IMG/VR virus record: IMGVR_UViG_3300003852_000046
Coordinates: 1-26,348 of that record
DNA from: a virus
Direction: 5' to 3' (one strand)
Length of the DNA: 26,348 bases
Part shown: positions 7,559-13,600 of the stretch, in pieces
Layout of the letters: each line of letters opens with the position of its first letter
How positions within the stretch are numbered: the stretch's first letter is position 1
Notes under the pieces: model-generated
The model's database searches: none
Told to the model about the DNA's origin: nothing
Seen by the model: only the letters and a program-made list of their open reading frames with translations
Translations under genes and position numbers: made by a program

Positions 7559-8631
7559 TGCGTATTGAAAATGAGATTCTTCTTGACTTTAGTGATGTGT
7601 TGTTTCGTCCAAAGCGGTCAACATTAACTAGTCGCAAGGAAGTTAATCTACAGCGTACATACAGATTCAAGCACAGTGGAAAAGAATACACAGGTATTCC
7701 TATCATGGCTGCTAATATGGATGGTGTAGGTACACTTGCTATGGCAGAAGAGTTGGATAAGAACTCACTGTTTACTTGTCTAGTTAAGAGCTATGATGTT
7801 GCTGGTTTCGAACTTTATGAGGGAAATGTCAATTTTAGTAATGTTGCAGTAAGCACTGGAACAAGTGATTCCGATTATACTAAACTCCAAGACCTGCTGC
7901 ATCTTTATCCATTTCAATATATCTGCATTGACGTTGCGAATGGATACAGTGAGGCATTTGGAGACTTCGTTGCTAAAGTTCGTAACAAGTACCCAGAACA
8001 CACAATCATTGCGGGCAATGTTGTTACCGCAGACATGACACAGGAGTTAATTTTACGTGGCGCTGACATTGTTAAGGTTGGTATTGGACCCGGTAGTGTT
8101 TGCACTACTCGTATACAGACTGGTGTGGGTTATCCGCAACTTTCCGCAATCATCGAGTGTGCAGACGCAGCGCACGGTCTTGGAGGTCACATTATTGCTG
8201 ATGGCGGTTGTACTTGTCCTGGCGATGTAGCTAAGGCATTTGGTGCAGGTGCTGACTTTGTAATGCTCGGAGGAATGCTTGCCGGTCATGATGAAGGCGG
8301 TGGTACACAGTTTACTCGCTGGAAGCCTACTGGATATTACAGCGATGAGGCTGATATCATTCTGACCGGTGAACGCCGTGTACAATTCTACGGAATGAGC
8401 AGCGAAACTGCCATGAATAAGCATCATGGTGGAGTTGCTGACTATCGTAGCAGTGAAGGCAGAACTGTAGAGATTCCATACAAGGGTCCAGTTGAAAATA
8501 CTGTTCGTGACATTCTTGGTGGACTTCGTAGCACTTGCACTTATGTCGGTGCTAGTGAATTGAAGCACTTGAGCAAATGCACAACATTTGTAAGAGTAAA
8601 CAATCAGTACAATCGAGTATTTACAAAGTGA
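7558..8631 (+). CDS. guaC: GMP reductase (IMPDH/GMPR family)
   Basis: GMP reductase converts GMP, with NADPH, to IMP and ammonia. The 357-residue product is close to the usual 345-350 of GuaC and lacks the CBS domains of IMP dehydrogenase. Visible family marks are [17 protein letters not shown] at 10-26, PIMAANMD at 48-55, and the catalytic loop [11 protein letters not shown] at 175-185 with Cys182. After these come [16 protein letters not shown] at 212-227 and [11 protein letters not shown] at 236-246. GMP reductases typically have G-C-T[10 protein letters not shown] at this site, which favours GuaC over GuaB. The gene overlaps the glycosyltransferase stop and is coupled by a GTGA overlap to the next gene. 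In a phage making 7-deazaguanine it may process guanine released by DpdA, which is inference. Confidence 0.92.
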   Translation: MRIENEILLDFSDVLFRPKRSTLTSRKEVNLQRTYRFKHSGKEYTGIPIMAANMDGVGTLAMAEELDKNSLFTCLVKSYDVAGFELYEGNVNFSNVAVSTGTSDSDYTKLQDLLHLYPFQYICIDVANGYSEAFGDFVAKVRNKYPEHTIIAGNVVTADMTQELILRGADIVKVGIGPGSVCTTRIQTGVGYPQLSAIIECADAAHGLGGHIIADGGCTCPGDVAKAFGAGADFVMLGGMLAGHDEGGGTQFTRWKPTGYYSDEADIILTGERRVQFYGMSSETAMNKHHGGVADYRSSEGRTVEIPYKGPVENTVRDILGGLRSTCTYVGASELKHLSKCTTFVRVNNQYNRVFTK

Positions 8632-8948
8632 TTTTATTGGATGCCATTAAGACAAGGTTCTCGCTCAACAAGTTAGAATTACTCGAATGGCATCCTAACG
8701 CTTTTGAAGGAAAAGTTTATGGGTATGTCAGCGGGTATAGAAACTTCTTTACTCCGGTATACGCTAGTAGAACGCACTATCAGCGTGTATTTCGCTGGCA
8801 AACCCATTCCGGGCAGATTTTTTTAGTAGCAATTGAGCCTGTCGTGTGCTATAATGAAGGATATCCGGTAGAAGATGTTCACTCAGTTGCCGAAAAATTA
8901 TGCAATCATATCAAAGAATCGCTAAATACTAACGTCACACAACGGTGA
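8628..8948 (+). CDS. Hypothetical protein
   Basis: I place the start at the GTG at 8628, which shares bases with the TGA stop of the GMP reductase gene (GTGA). This gives 106 residues. The ATG at 8577 in the same frame would overlap guaC by 55 bases and is less likely. The product is soluble, with a segment [20 protein letters not shown] and a later [19 protein letters not shown] helix. I do not recognise a family. The arrangement suggests translational coupling with guaC. Confidence 0.6.
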   Translation: MILLDAIKTRFSLNKLELLEWHPNAFEGKVYGYVSGYRNFFTPVYASRTHYQRVFRWQTHSGQIFLVAIEPVVCYNEGYPVEDVHSVAEKLCNHIKESLNTNVTQR

Positions 8949-8988
8949 CGAAACACATATCATAATCCGCGTAAGGAAGGAAAGAATT

Positions 8989-9666
8989 ATGAGCTATAAC
9001 AAAACTAAAACCGATCCCGAATTGGGCCGCAGAGTCCATGATTATCTCGTCAAGATGGGTGTCGAAACTCCAACAGTAGAAAACGACATTGACCGCAAGG
9101 AAAAGATTGATGTCATCGAGGCGCATTTTGCCGGCATCATGCGTACTCTCGGACTTGATCTTACTGATGATAGCCTTATTGAAACACCGAAGCGTGTTGC
9201 TAAGATGTATGTCAACGAAATCTTTTGGGGCCTTGACTATGAAGCATTCCCCAAGTGTACAACTGTTGCGAACAAGATGGGCTATGATGAAATGGTCGTT
9301 GAACGCAACGTGAATGTACAAAGTAACTGTGAACATCATTTTGTAATCATTGACGGTCTTGCTACTGTTGCTTATGTACCCAGCGAAAAGGTTCTGGGTC
9401 TCTCAAAGATCAATCGTATCGTTGAATACTTTGCAAAGCGTCCTCAGATTCAAGAGCGACTAACTGAGCAGGTATTTCACACTCTTTGCTATATTCTTGA
9501 AACTGACAATGTTGCAGTTATGATTGATGCACAGCACTATTGCGTTAAGAGTCGCGGTGTTGAAGACACTGGTTCTTCTACTGTGACTTGCAAGCTAGGT
9601 GGTGGATTCAAGACTGATCCTGCTGCTCGTGCAGAGTTTCTAAGCATTGCACGAATGGGCAAGTGA
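8989..9666 (+). CDS. folE: GTP cyclohydrolase I
   Basis: FolE converts GTP to 7,8-dihydroneopterin triphosphate, the first step of both folate and 7-deazaguanine synthesis. The 225-residue product matches the bacterial enzyme length. It carries NCEHHF (113-118), with zinc ligand Cys114 and the catalytic histidine pair, and AQHYCVKSRGV (181-191), with the second zinc cysteine Cys185. ETPKRVAKMY (65-74) and GLSKINRIVEYFAKRPQIQE (137-156) are also family hallmarks. A strong AAGGAAGG ribosome site precedes the ATG. With QueD and QueE in the same window and no folate genes visible, its role here is most likely to feed the 7-deazaguanine pathway. Confidence 0.97.
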   Translation: MSYNKTKTDPELGRRVHDYLVKMGVETPTVENDIDRKEKIDVIEAHFAGIMRTLGLDLTDDSLIETPKRVAKMYVNEIFWGLDYEAFPKCTTVANKMGYDEMVVERNVNVQSNCEHHFVIIDGLATVAYVPSEKVLGLSKINRIVEYFAKRPQIQERLTEQVFHTLCYILETDNVAVMIDAQHYCVKSRGVEDTGSSTVTCKLGGGFKTDPAARAEFLSIARMGK

Positions 9667-9911
9667 ACCCAGTACTAGTCGTGACTCCTGAGGAACTTCT
9701 TAGAAAAGTAGGTCCGGTCAACTGGTTTAGAGACCAGGATGGTACTGAGGATGCCAAACGATACACATATGCTATGGATAAGATGCAAGAACTTTTTCCA
9801 GGCAACTATCAATTGGAAGAAGCATACGATCCCGCGTCAATGACATTCAAATATCGGTTGAAGTTCCTCACAGAAGCAGATGAAATATGGTTTAGGTTGA
9901 AATATCAATGA
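9663..9911 (+). CDS. Small conserved phage protein, function unknown
   Basis: The 82-residue product starts at a GTG that overlaps the folE stop (GTGA), so it is probably translationally coupled. It is soluble. The pattern VTPEELLRKVGPVNWFRDQD then MDKMQELFPGNYQLEE suggests a small helical protein with a C-terminal strand pair. I have no function for it. The stop overlaps the ATG of the next gene as ATGA. Confidence 0.7.
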   Translation: MNPVLVVTPEELLRKVGPVNWFRDQDGTEDAKRYTYAMDKMQELFPGNYQLEEAYDPASMTFKYRLKFLTEADEIWFRLKYQ

Positions 9912-10189
9912 ACATTCCTGATCTTATTAATGGCAGCTTTGAAGCGTTTGGTGCGGTAGCAGCAACTATCAATATCTTTACGCTTCGCAAACACAAGACT
10001 GTCAAGGGCACATTTTGGCCTTCAAGTTTCTTTTGGTCGATTTGGGGTTTCTGGAATGTGTATTTCTACTGGCACCTGCATCAATGGTTCTCGTTGTTTG
10101 CGGGTGCAACACTTGCAGTTATGACTAGCATTTGGTTAGTTATGGCTATGTATTATGTGAAAGTACAGAAAAATGAGCGAGAGAAATAA
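9908..10189 (+). CDS. Small membrane protein, about three transmembrane helices
   Basis: The 93-residue protein has hydrophobic stretches at about 12-26 (FEAFGAVAATINIFTL), 37-55 (a tryptophan- and phenylalanine-rich segment WPSSFFWSIWGFWNVYFYW) and 60-84 (WFSLFAGATLAVMTSIWLVM onward). It ends in a charged tail (KVQKNEREK). A short basic loop RKHKTVKG lies between helices 1 and 2. The three-helix layout with aromatic-rich helices is seen in conserved phage proteins that look like half-transporters, but I cannot name a substrate. It overlaps both neighbours, in a tightly packed operon. Confidence 0.75.
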   Translation: MNIPDLINGSFEAFGAVAATINIFTLRKHKTVKGTFWPSSFFWSIWGFWNVYFYWHLHQWFSLFAGATLAVMTSIWLVMAMYYVKVQKNEREK

Positions 10190-10472
10190 GCGTATATTGG
10201 AAGTGTTACATCGCCAAACCGCAGCTATCCAAAGTAACCCTGAGGCTTTCAGAAAATGGTATCTTGAGGTACATGGTCCTGAAATGAGAGAGATTACTGG
10301 CCACGAAGCAGAGCAGGTTATGCTTATATTGAAGCTAGTAGAACCCTACAAAAGCACGAACAATCAGAGAACCTCAACTGACTTTTACGAACACGCAGGC
10401 AAAGAATACAGAGTAACATATGGGTTTGGTGAACCCATATTAGAGGAAGTATTAACAGATGGTATTCAATAA
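10173..10472 (+). CDS. Hypothetical protein
   Basis: The 99-residue product is soluble and helical in its first two thirds (ILEVLHRQTAAIQSN and MREITGHEAEQVMLILKLVE), with a strand-rich C-terminus. It begins 17 bases inside the membrane protein gene and ends 14 bases inside the next one. The overlaps, plus a steady reading frame across 99 codons, support its being real. No family recognised. Confidence 0.6.
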   Translation: MSERNKRILEVLHRQTAAIQSNPEAFRKWYLEVHGPEMREITGHEAEQVMLILKLVEPYKSTNNQRTSTDFYEHAGKEYRVTYGFGEPILEEVLTDGIQ

Positions 10473-10932
10473 GATCAAAAAACTTAAAGAGCAAGGAAAG
10501 CGAATAGGGATAACATTTAGCGCATGGGACCTGCTTCATGCGGGTCATATCGCTATGCTTGCAGAAGCTAAGAATCACTGTGACTATTTGATTTGTGGAT
10601 TGCAAACTGATCCAACCATTGATCGCCCCGATACCAAGAACAAACCCATCCAATCGATTGTGGAACGACAGATTCAACTTTCAGCAGTTAAGTATGTGGA
10701 TGAAGTTGTAGTTTATCAGACAGAACAGGACTTGGTGGACTTGCTTCTTATTCTGCCGGTTGATGTTCGCATTTTAGGTGTTGAATACCAAAAGATTGAT
10801 TTTACAGGTAGAAAGCAGTGTATGCAGAGAGGCATTGACTTAGTTTTTAACAGCCGAGACCACAGTTTTAGTTCAAGTAGTCTTCGCAAGAGGGTAGCTG
10901 ATGCACAGATAATGGATCGGCTAAATGCATGA
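10459..10932 (+). CDS. Cytidylyltransferase-family nucleotidyltransferase (glycerol-3-phosphate / sugar-phosphate type)
   Basis: The 157-residue product has the HIGH-family fold signature TFSAWDLLHAGHIAMLAEA (19-37), with HAGH at 27-30. It also has NKPIQSIVERQIQL (61-74), which resembles the R-x-P-x-x-x-x-x-E-R substrate motif, and SFSSSSLRKRV (136-146), equivalent to the I-S-S-T-x-x-R nucleotide-binding motif. These features match the TagD, RfaE C-terminal and PanC-like group. Such enzymes join CTP or ATP to a phosphorylated small molecule, making an activated donor such as CDP-glycerol or ADP-heptose. The substrate cannot be read from the sequence. Its place near two glycosyltransferases and a methyltransferase suggests a role in making an activated group. 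It overlaps the previous gene by 14 bases. Confidence 0.85.
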   Translation: MVFNKIKKLKEQGKRIGITFSAWDLLHAGHIAMLAEAKNHCDYLICGLQTDPTIDRPDTKNKPIQSIVERQIQLSAVKYVDEVVVYQTEQDLVDLLLILPVDVRILGVEYQKIDFTGRKQCMQRGIDLVFNSRDHSFSSSSLRKRVADAQIMDRLNA

Positions 10933-11137
10933 ACTCGACCTTCACGGTGTTAAACATCAAGACGTAGATATGATGGTGGAAAACTTTATTCTTATGAATC
11001 AGAATAGTTTTCCACTTACTATCATATGCGGTAACAGTGTAAAAATGGTACAGCTTGTACAAGCTGTCATAAATAGGATTGGATGTGAATCCGGAATGTA
11101 TCGTTTCGGAGTCATAACTGTAAGTAAGTTCAAGTGA
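10925..11137 (+). CDS. Smr-like domain small protein
   Basis: The 70-residue protein starts with HELDLHGVKHQDVDMMVENF, which fits the first motif of Smr domains (L-D-L-H-G, then a helix ending in a hydrophobic residue). A later LTIICGNSVKM (31-41) lies where Smr domains have the H-G-x-G strand-loop, although the histidine is replaced by cysteine and the glycine-rich part is weakened. Full Smr domains act as DNA or RNA nicking or binding modules. This copy is about 70 residues, near the minimal size. The gene overlaps the cytidylyltransferase gene by eight bases. It contains an 18-base perfect palindrome at 11050-11067. Confidence 0.65.
   Translation: MHELDLHGVKHQDVDMMVENFILMNQNSFPLTIICGNSVKMVQLVQAVINRIGCESGMYRFGVITVSKFK
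11050..11067. repeat. 18-base perfect palindrome inside the Smr-like gene
   Basis: The sequence ACAGCTTGTACAAGCTGT is its own reverse complement. It is within a coding region and has no T-run after it, so it is not a usual terminator. A CATAAATA motif follows one base later (11068-11075). Confidence 0.9.
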
Positions 11138-11161
11138 ACAGCGGTCTGGGCGTCATCCCGC

Positions 11162-11190
11162 TTGATAAATTCTGCCGCCTATGCTAATGT
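11162..11190 (+). promoter_or_regulatory. Sigma70-like promoter before queD
   Basis: TTGATA (11162-11167) and TAATGT (11185-11190) are 17 bases apart in the 70-base gap before queD. A TAGGAG ribosome site lies nine bases before the ATG at 11208. The -10 match is moderate. Confidence 0.5.
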
Positions 11191-11207
11191 AACATAGGAG
11201 ATAAAAG

Positions 11208-11816
11208 ATGAGTACAAGAGAAGATATTGAATATTTTCGTAAGAAGGTAGAGAACGATCCTACCAACGCGGTTTTTCGTACACAATTAGAGTTACTTGAG
11301 CAGGCTGCTAGAATCGCACGACCTTATAAGTATACCAGCACTAAGGAGTGGCATGATGCATTTCCCTGTGCATATCGTCAATGGCGTGCAGATAGCCATT
11401 GTAATCAGATTCATGGTTACAGTTTCACTATCAAGGTATACTTTGGTGCCGACACGTTAGACGCACGTAATTGGTGTGCTGATTATGGTGGTCTTAAGGA
11501 CCTTAAGGGTATTCTTGAGGACCAGCTGGATCACACACTTTTGGTCAGCACCGATGATCCTAATATGGATTGGTATAAAGAAGCTGAACGCAGGGGGATG
11601 GCAAAACTTACCTTAGTCAAAGCAACGGGGTGCGAAGCACTTGCTGATATGATTTACAAGTTCATTAACGGGGTTTATATACCTGATCACTGGGGTTCCG
11701 GCGAAGCTGAGCGTCTGTGGTGCTATCGTGTCGAGGTAAGGGAAACACAATCTAATGTCGCTTTCCGCGAGGGGCACAGGGAATGGAACGAAGACCTTTT
11801 TGCAGACCTTGACTAA
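11208..11816 (+). CDS. queD: QueD-like 6-carboxy-5,6,7,8-tetrahydropterin synthase (phage type)
   Basis: QueD turns dihydroneopterin triphosphate into 6-carboxy-tetrahydropterin, the second step toward 7-deazaguanines. The 202-residue product contains FPCAYRQWRADSHCNQIHGY at 52-71. This holds the catalytic cysteine (Cys65) four residues before the histidine motif. LDHTLLV (107-113) matches the LDH motif, GCEALA (141-146) the helix that binds substrate, and RVEVRET (174-180) the E-T strand. One oddity is that the usual HGH metal motif reads HGY, with histidines at 49, 64 and 69 as possible ligands. This long variant, with FPCAYRQW and SHC-x-x-x-HGY, is one I associate with phage and aquatic bacterial proteins. 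About 40 extra N-terminal residues precede the core. Pathway context with folE and queE is strong. Confidence 0.88.
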   Translation: MSTREDIEYFRKKVENDPTNAVFRTQLELLEQAARIARPYKYTSTKEWHDAFPCAYRQWRADSHCNQIHGYSFTIKVYFGADTLDARNWCADYGGLKDLKGILEDQLDHTLLVSTDDPNMDWYKEAERRGMAKLTLVKATGCEALADMIYKFINGVYIPDHWGSGEAERLWCYRVEVRETQSNVAFREGHREWNEDLFADLD

Positions 11817-11821
11817 TAAGG

Positions 11822-11860
11822 ACTAAATAAACATAGCTAGTTGCAAAGGACGAACTATGT
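11822..11860 (+). promoter_or_regulatory. Leader with start-codon hairpin and late-promoter-like motif before the GIY-YIG gene
   Basis: ACATAG (11831-11836) can pair with CTATGT (11855-11860), which contains the ATG start codon. The ribosome site AAAGGA (11845-11850) sits in the 18-base loop. A second pairing, TAGTT (11838-11842) with AACTA (11853-11857), is mutually exclusive with it and also encloses the ribosome site. ACTAAATA at 11822-11829, weakly like a late promoter, is immediately upstream, so a late transcript could begin inside or after the 5' arm. The arrangement resembles the known start-site masking of T4 homing endonuclease genes. Confidence 0.45.
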
Positions 11861-12717
11861 ATTATGGATTTATATACGAATGGACCAATAATATCAATGG
11901 AAAAAAGTATATTGGTTCACATGCGGGAACTATAGAAGATGGGTATGTAGGTTCTGGTAAAGCCTTCCGCCGGGCTGTTAAGAAGTACGGAATTGAAAAC
12001 TTTACCAGAACTATAATAGAATATGTAGAGGTACACGATAAACAAGTTCTCTTAGAAAGAGAAAAGTTTTATTTGGATCAAACGAAAGCATATTATTCAA
12101 GAGATTATTACAATATAGCAAAAGATGTGTCAGGTGGTGATACCAAAGCAGGATGGTCTGATGAGCGCAAAGAGTTATTTAGGCAGCAGATCAAACAAGT
12201 GTGGGAAAAACGCACTGATGATGAAAAGAGGGCTATCCTAGATGGTGTCCATCAAAAAACCAAAGAATGGTATCAGACTGACAACGGAATTAAGTTGAAA
12301 GAAAAGCTAAAAGAAAATGTTGATAGACTCGTAGAGGGAACCCGAAACCGAGACCCGGATGATAGAAAGAGGTCAACCCGTTTAGGCAAAGAAAGAATGG
12401 GATCGGATCGCAGAAGGGAAGCAGCCCGAAAAGGGGTTGAAGGCCGAAATCCCGAACGAGAAAAAATAGCAAGAGAAAAAGCAAAAGAAACAAGAAATAC
12501 CTGGACTGCTGAAAAAAGAGAAGAAGTGTTCAAAAATATGAGTGAGGGCAGAAAAGGAAAATGTTCAGGATCGGGCAATGGCCGGGCAAGAAAAATAGTT
12601 GCGGCAACCAAAGAGTTTGACACACTTAAGGCTGCTATGCTAGAATTAAAGATATGCGAAGCAACGCTACACAAAAGGTTAAAGGACCCTAATAATCATG
12701 AGTATTATTATATATGA
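11857..12717 (+). CDS. GIY-YIG homing endonuclease-like protein (Seg-type, free-standing)
   Basis: The 286-residue product opens with a GIY-YIG nuclease domain. YGFIYEWTNNINGKKYIGSH (3-22) gives both signature strands, RRAVKKYGIENF (38-49) is the conserved arginine and lysine helix, and the LLEREKFYLDQ stretch (65-75) holds the metal-binding glutamate. A long basic, repetitive middle (about 110-230) resembles a DNA-binding linker. The last 45 residues (RKIVAATKEFDTLKAAMLEL, then CEATLHKRLKD) look like a helix-turn-helix NUMOD DNA-binding end. The gene sits between queD and a small membrane protein gene, overlapping the latter by four bases, and appears to have entered the modification operon. 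It is intact. Its leader has a hairpin that covers the start codon. Confidence 0.92.
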   Translation: MYYGFIYEWTNNINGKKYIGSHAGTIEDGYVGSGKAFRRAVKKYGIENFTRTIIEYVEVHDKQVLLEREKFYLDQTKAYYSRDYYNIAKDVSGGDTKAGWSDERKELFRQQIKQVWEKRTDDEKRAILDGVHQKTKEWYQTDNGIKLKEKLKENVDRLVEGTRNRDPDDRKRSTRLGKERMGSDRRREAARKGVEGRNPEREKIAREKAKETRNTWTAEKREEVFKNMSEGRKGKCSGSGNGRARKIVAATKEFDTLKAAMLELKICEATLHKRLKDPNNHEYYYI

Positions 12718-12878
12718 ATAAACTATGGAGGCTCTGGGCAAAGGCGTTGGGTGAAAAGGCCTCACCGTGTGATCACGAATCTGACAAGGTTGCTTGGGTT
12801 CGCACAGTGCTAGTCCTTCAAGCCTTCATAACCAACTTCTTTATCATTGCAAACGCAATACATCATTGGAACGGATAA
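12714..12878 (+). CDS. 54-residue membrane microprotein
   Basis: An ATG overlapping the endonuclease stop opens a 54-codon frame ending in TAA, which overlaps the ATG of the phosphoribosyltransferase (TAATG). The product starts MNKLWRLWAKALGEKASPCD and continues with a hydrophobic helix (VLVLQAFITNFFIIANAI) near the C-terminus, so one membrane span with the N-terminus probably inside. I recall similar short proteins in other T4-like phages. The close overlaps on both sides support translation. Function unknown. Confidence 0.75.
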   Translation: MNKLWRLWAKALGEKASPCDHESDKVAWVRTVLVLQAFITNFFIIANAIHHWNG

Positions 12879-13423
12879 TGAACAAGACGAGCTACACAGA
12901 CGCACAGATTGATGCACTGATTCATGACATCATTCGGCAAATGAATAATGATGCATGGAAGCCTGACTATATTGTTGGACTGACTCGCGGGGGCCTAGTC
13001 CCTGCACTTAAGATTAGTCATTATCTCGACATTCCTATGGAAACACTCAAGGTCAGTCTTCGTGACGGTGATGAATGCGAATCTAACTGCTGGATGGCAG
13101 AAGATGCATTCGGATATGTAAATCAAGATGATCGTGATGTTGTCAAGAGTAGGTGGGACACTAAGCGCCGAAAGAATATTCTTGTCGTAGATGATATCAA
13201 CGACACCGGTGCTACTCTAGAGTGGATCAAAAACGATTGGCAAAGCTGTTGTCTACCAGACGAACCCTCATGGGGAACAGTATGGAACAATAACGTTCGC
13301 TTTGCAGTGCTAGTTGACAATGATGCAAGTTCATTTGAGGTGAACTATTCTGCTACAACAATCAACAAAGCAGAGAATGATGTTTGGATCGAATTTCCCT
13401 GGGAAGTTTGGTGGAAAAGGTAG
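12878..13423 (+). CDS. Purine-type phosphoribosyltransferase
   Basis: Phosphoribosyltransferases join a free base to PRPP to make a nucleotide. The 181-residue product has the PRPP-binding loop ILVVDDINDTGATL (101-114) and a preceding DYIVGLTRGGLVPAL (30-44), where the RGG pair contacts PRPP. The ending WIEFPWEVWW resembles the C-terminus of Gpt/Hpt-like purine enzymes. I chose the ATG at 12878 rather than an in-frame ATG at 12794, because the latter would overlap the microprotein gene and adds 28 residues without any family match. A base such as guanine or xanthine is the likely substrate, but the sequence cannot fix which. Guanine released by DpdA exchange would be a fitting substrate. Confidence 0.85.
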   Translation: MNKTSYTDAQIDALIHDIIRQMNNDAWKPDYIVGLTRGGLVPALKISHYLDIPMETLKVSLRDGDECESNCWMAEDAFGYVNQDDRDVVKSRWDTKRRKNILVVDDINDTGATLEWIKNDWQSCCLPDEPSWGTVWNNNVRFAVLVDNDASSFEVNYSATTINKAENDVWIEFPWEVWWKR

Positions 13424-13452
13424 TTGACAATGAGTTTATTTCAGTATATAGT
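13424..13452 (+). promoter_or_regulatory. Strong sigma70-like promoter before queE
   Basis: TTGACA (13424-13429) and TATAGT (13447-13452), 17 bases apart, form a near-consensus promoter just after the phosphoribosyltransferase stop. It covers the first codons of the small membrane protein gene at 13430, so a transcript from here would serve queE rather than that gene. Confidence 0.6.
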
Positions 13453-13600
13453 AATATTTGTGATATGTGGATTATCATCTGTCGTGTTGTACGGAATTTG
13501 GACCATAGAGAATGATCGTGACGAATTCCACAGAAAACATGGTTATGATCCGTATAGACATGGTTGGAAAGAAGAAGATGACAAAAATCAAGATCAGTGA
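13430..13600 (+). CDS. 56-residue membrane microprotein
   Basis: The frame from ATG 13430 to TGA 13600 encodes an N-terminal hydrophobic helix (LFQYIVIFVICGLSSVVLYG) followed by a hydrophilic, charged tail (NDRDEFHRKHGYDPYRHGWK). This is the layout of a single-span membrane protein. An AAAAGG ribosome site lies about ten bases upstream. It overlaps the queE start by 23 bases in another frame. The overlap and short length leave some doubt, but the pattern of one helix plus a charged tail is unlikely by chance. Function unknown. Confidence 0.65.
   Translation: MSLFQYIVIFVICGLSSVVLYGIWTIENDRDEFHRKHGYDPYRHGWKEEDDKNQDQ

Noticed and set aside
11134-11187. 17-codon GTG frame after the Smr-like gene
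   Set aside because: It has no ribosome site of note, and its end lies in the -10 element of the queD promoter.
12794-12877. N-terminal extension of the phosphoribosyltransferase frame to ATG 12794
   Set aside because: It overlaps the 54-residue microprotein gene, has no family match, and the ATG at 12878 fits the TAATG coupling.
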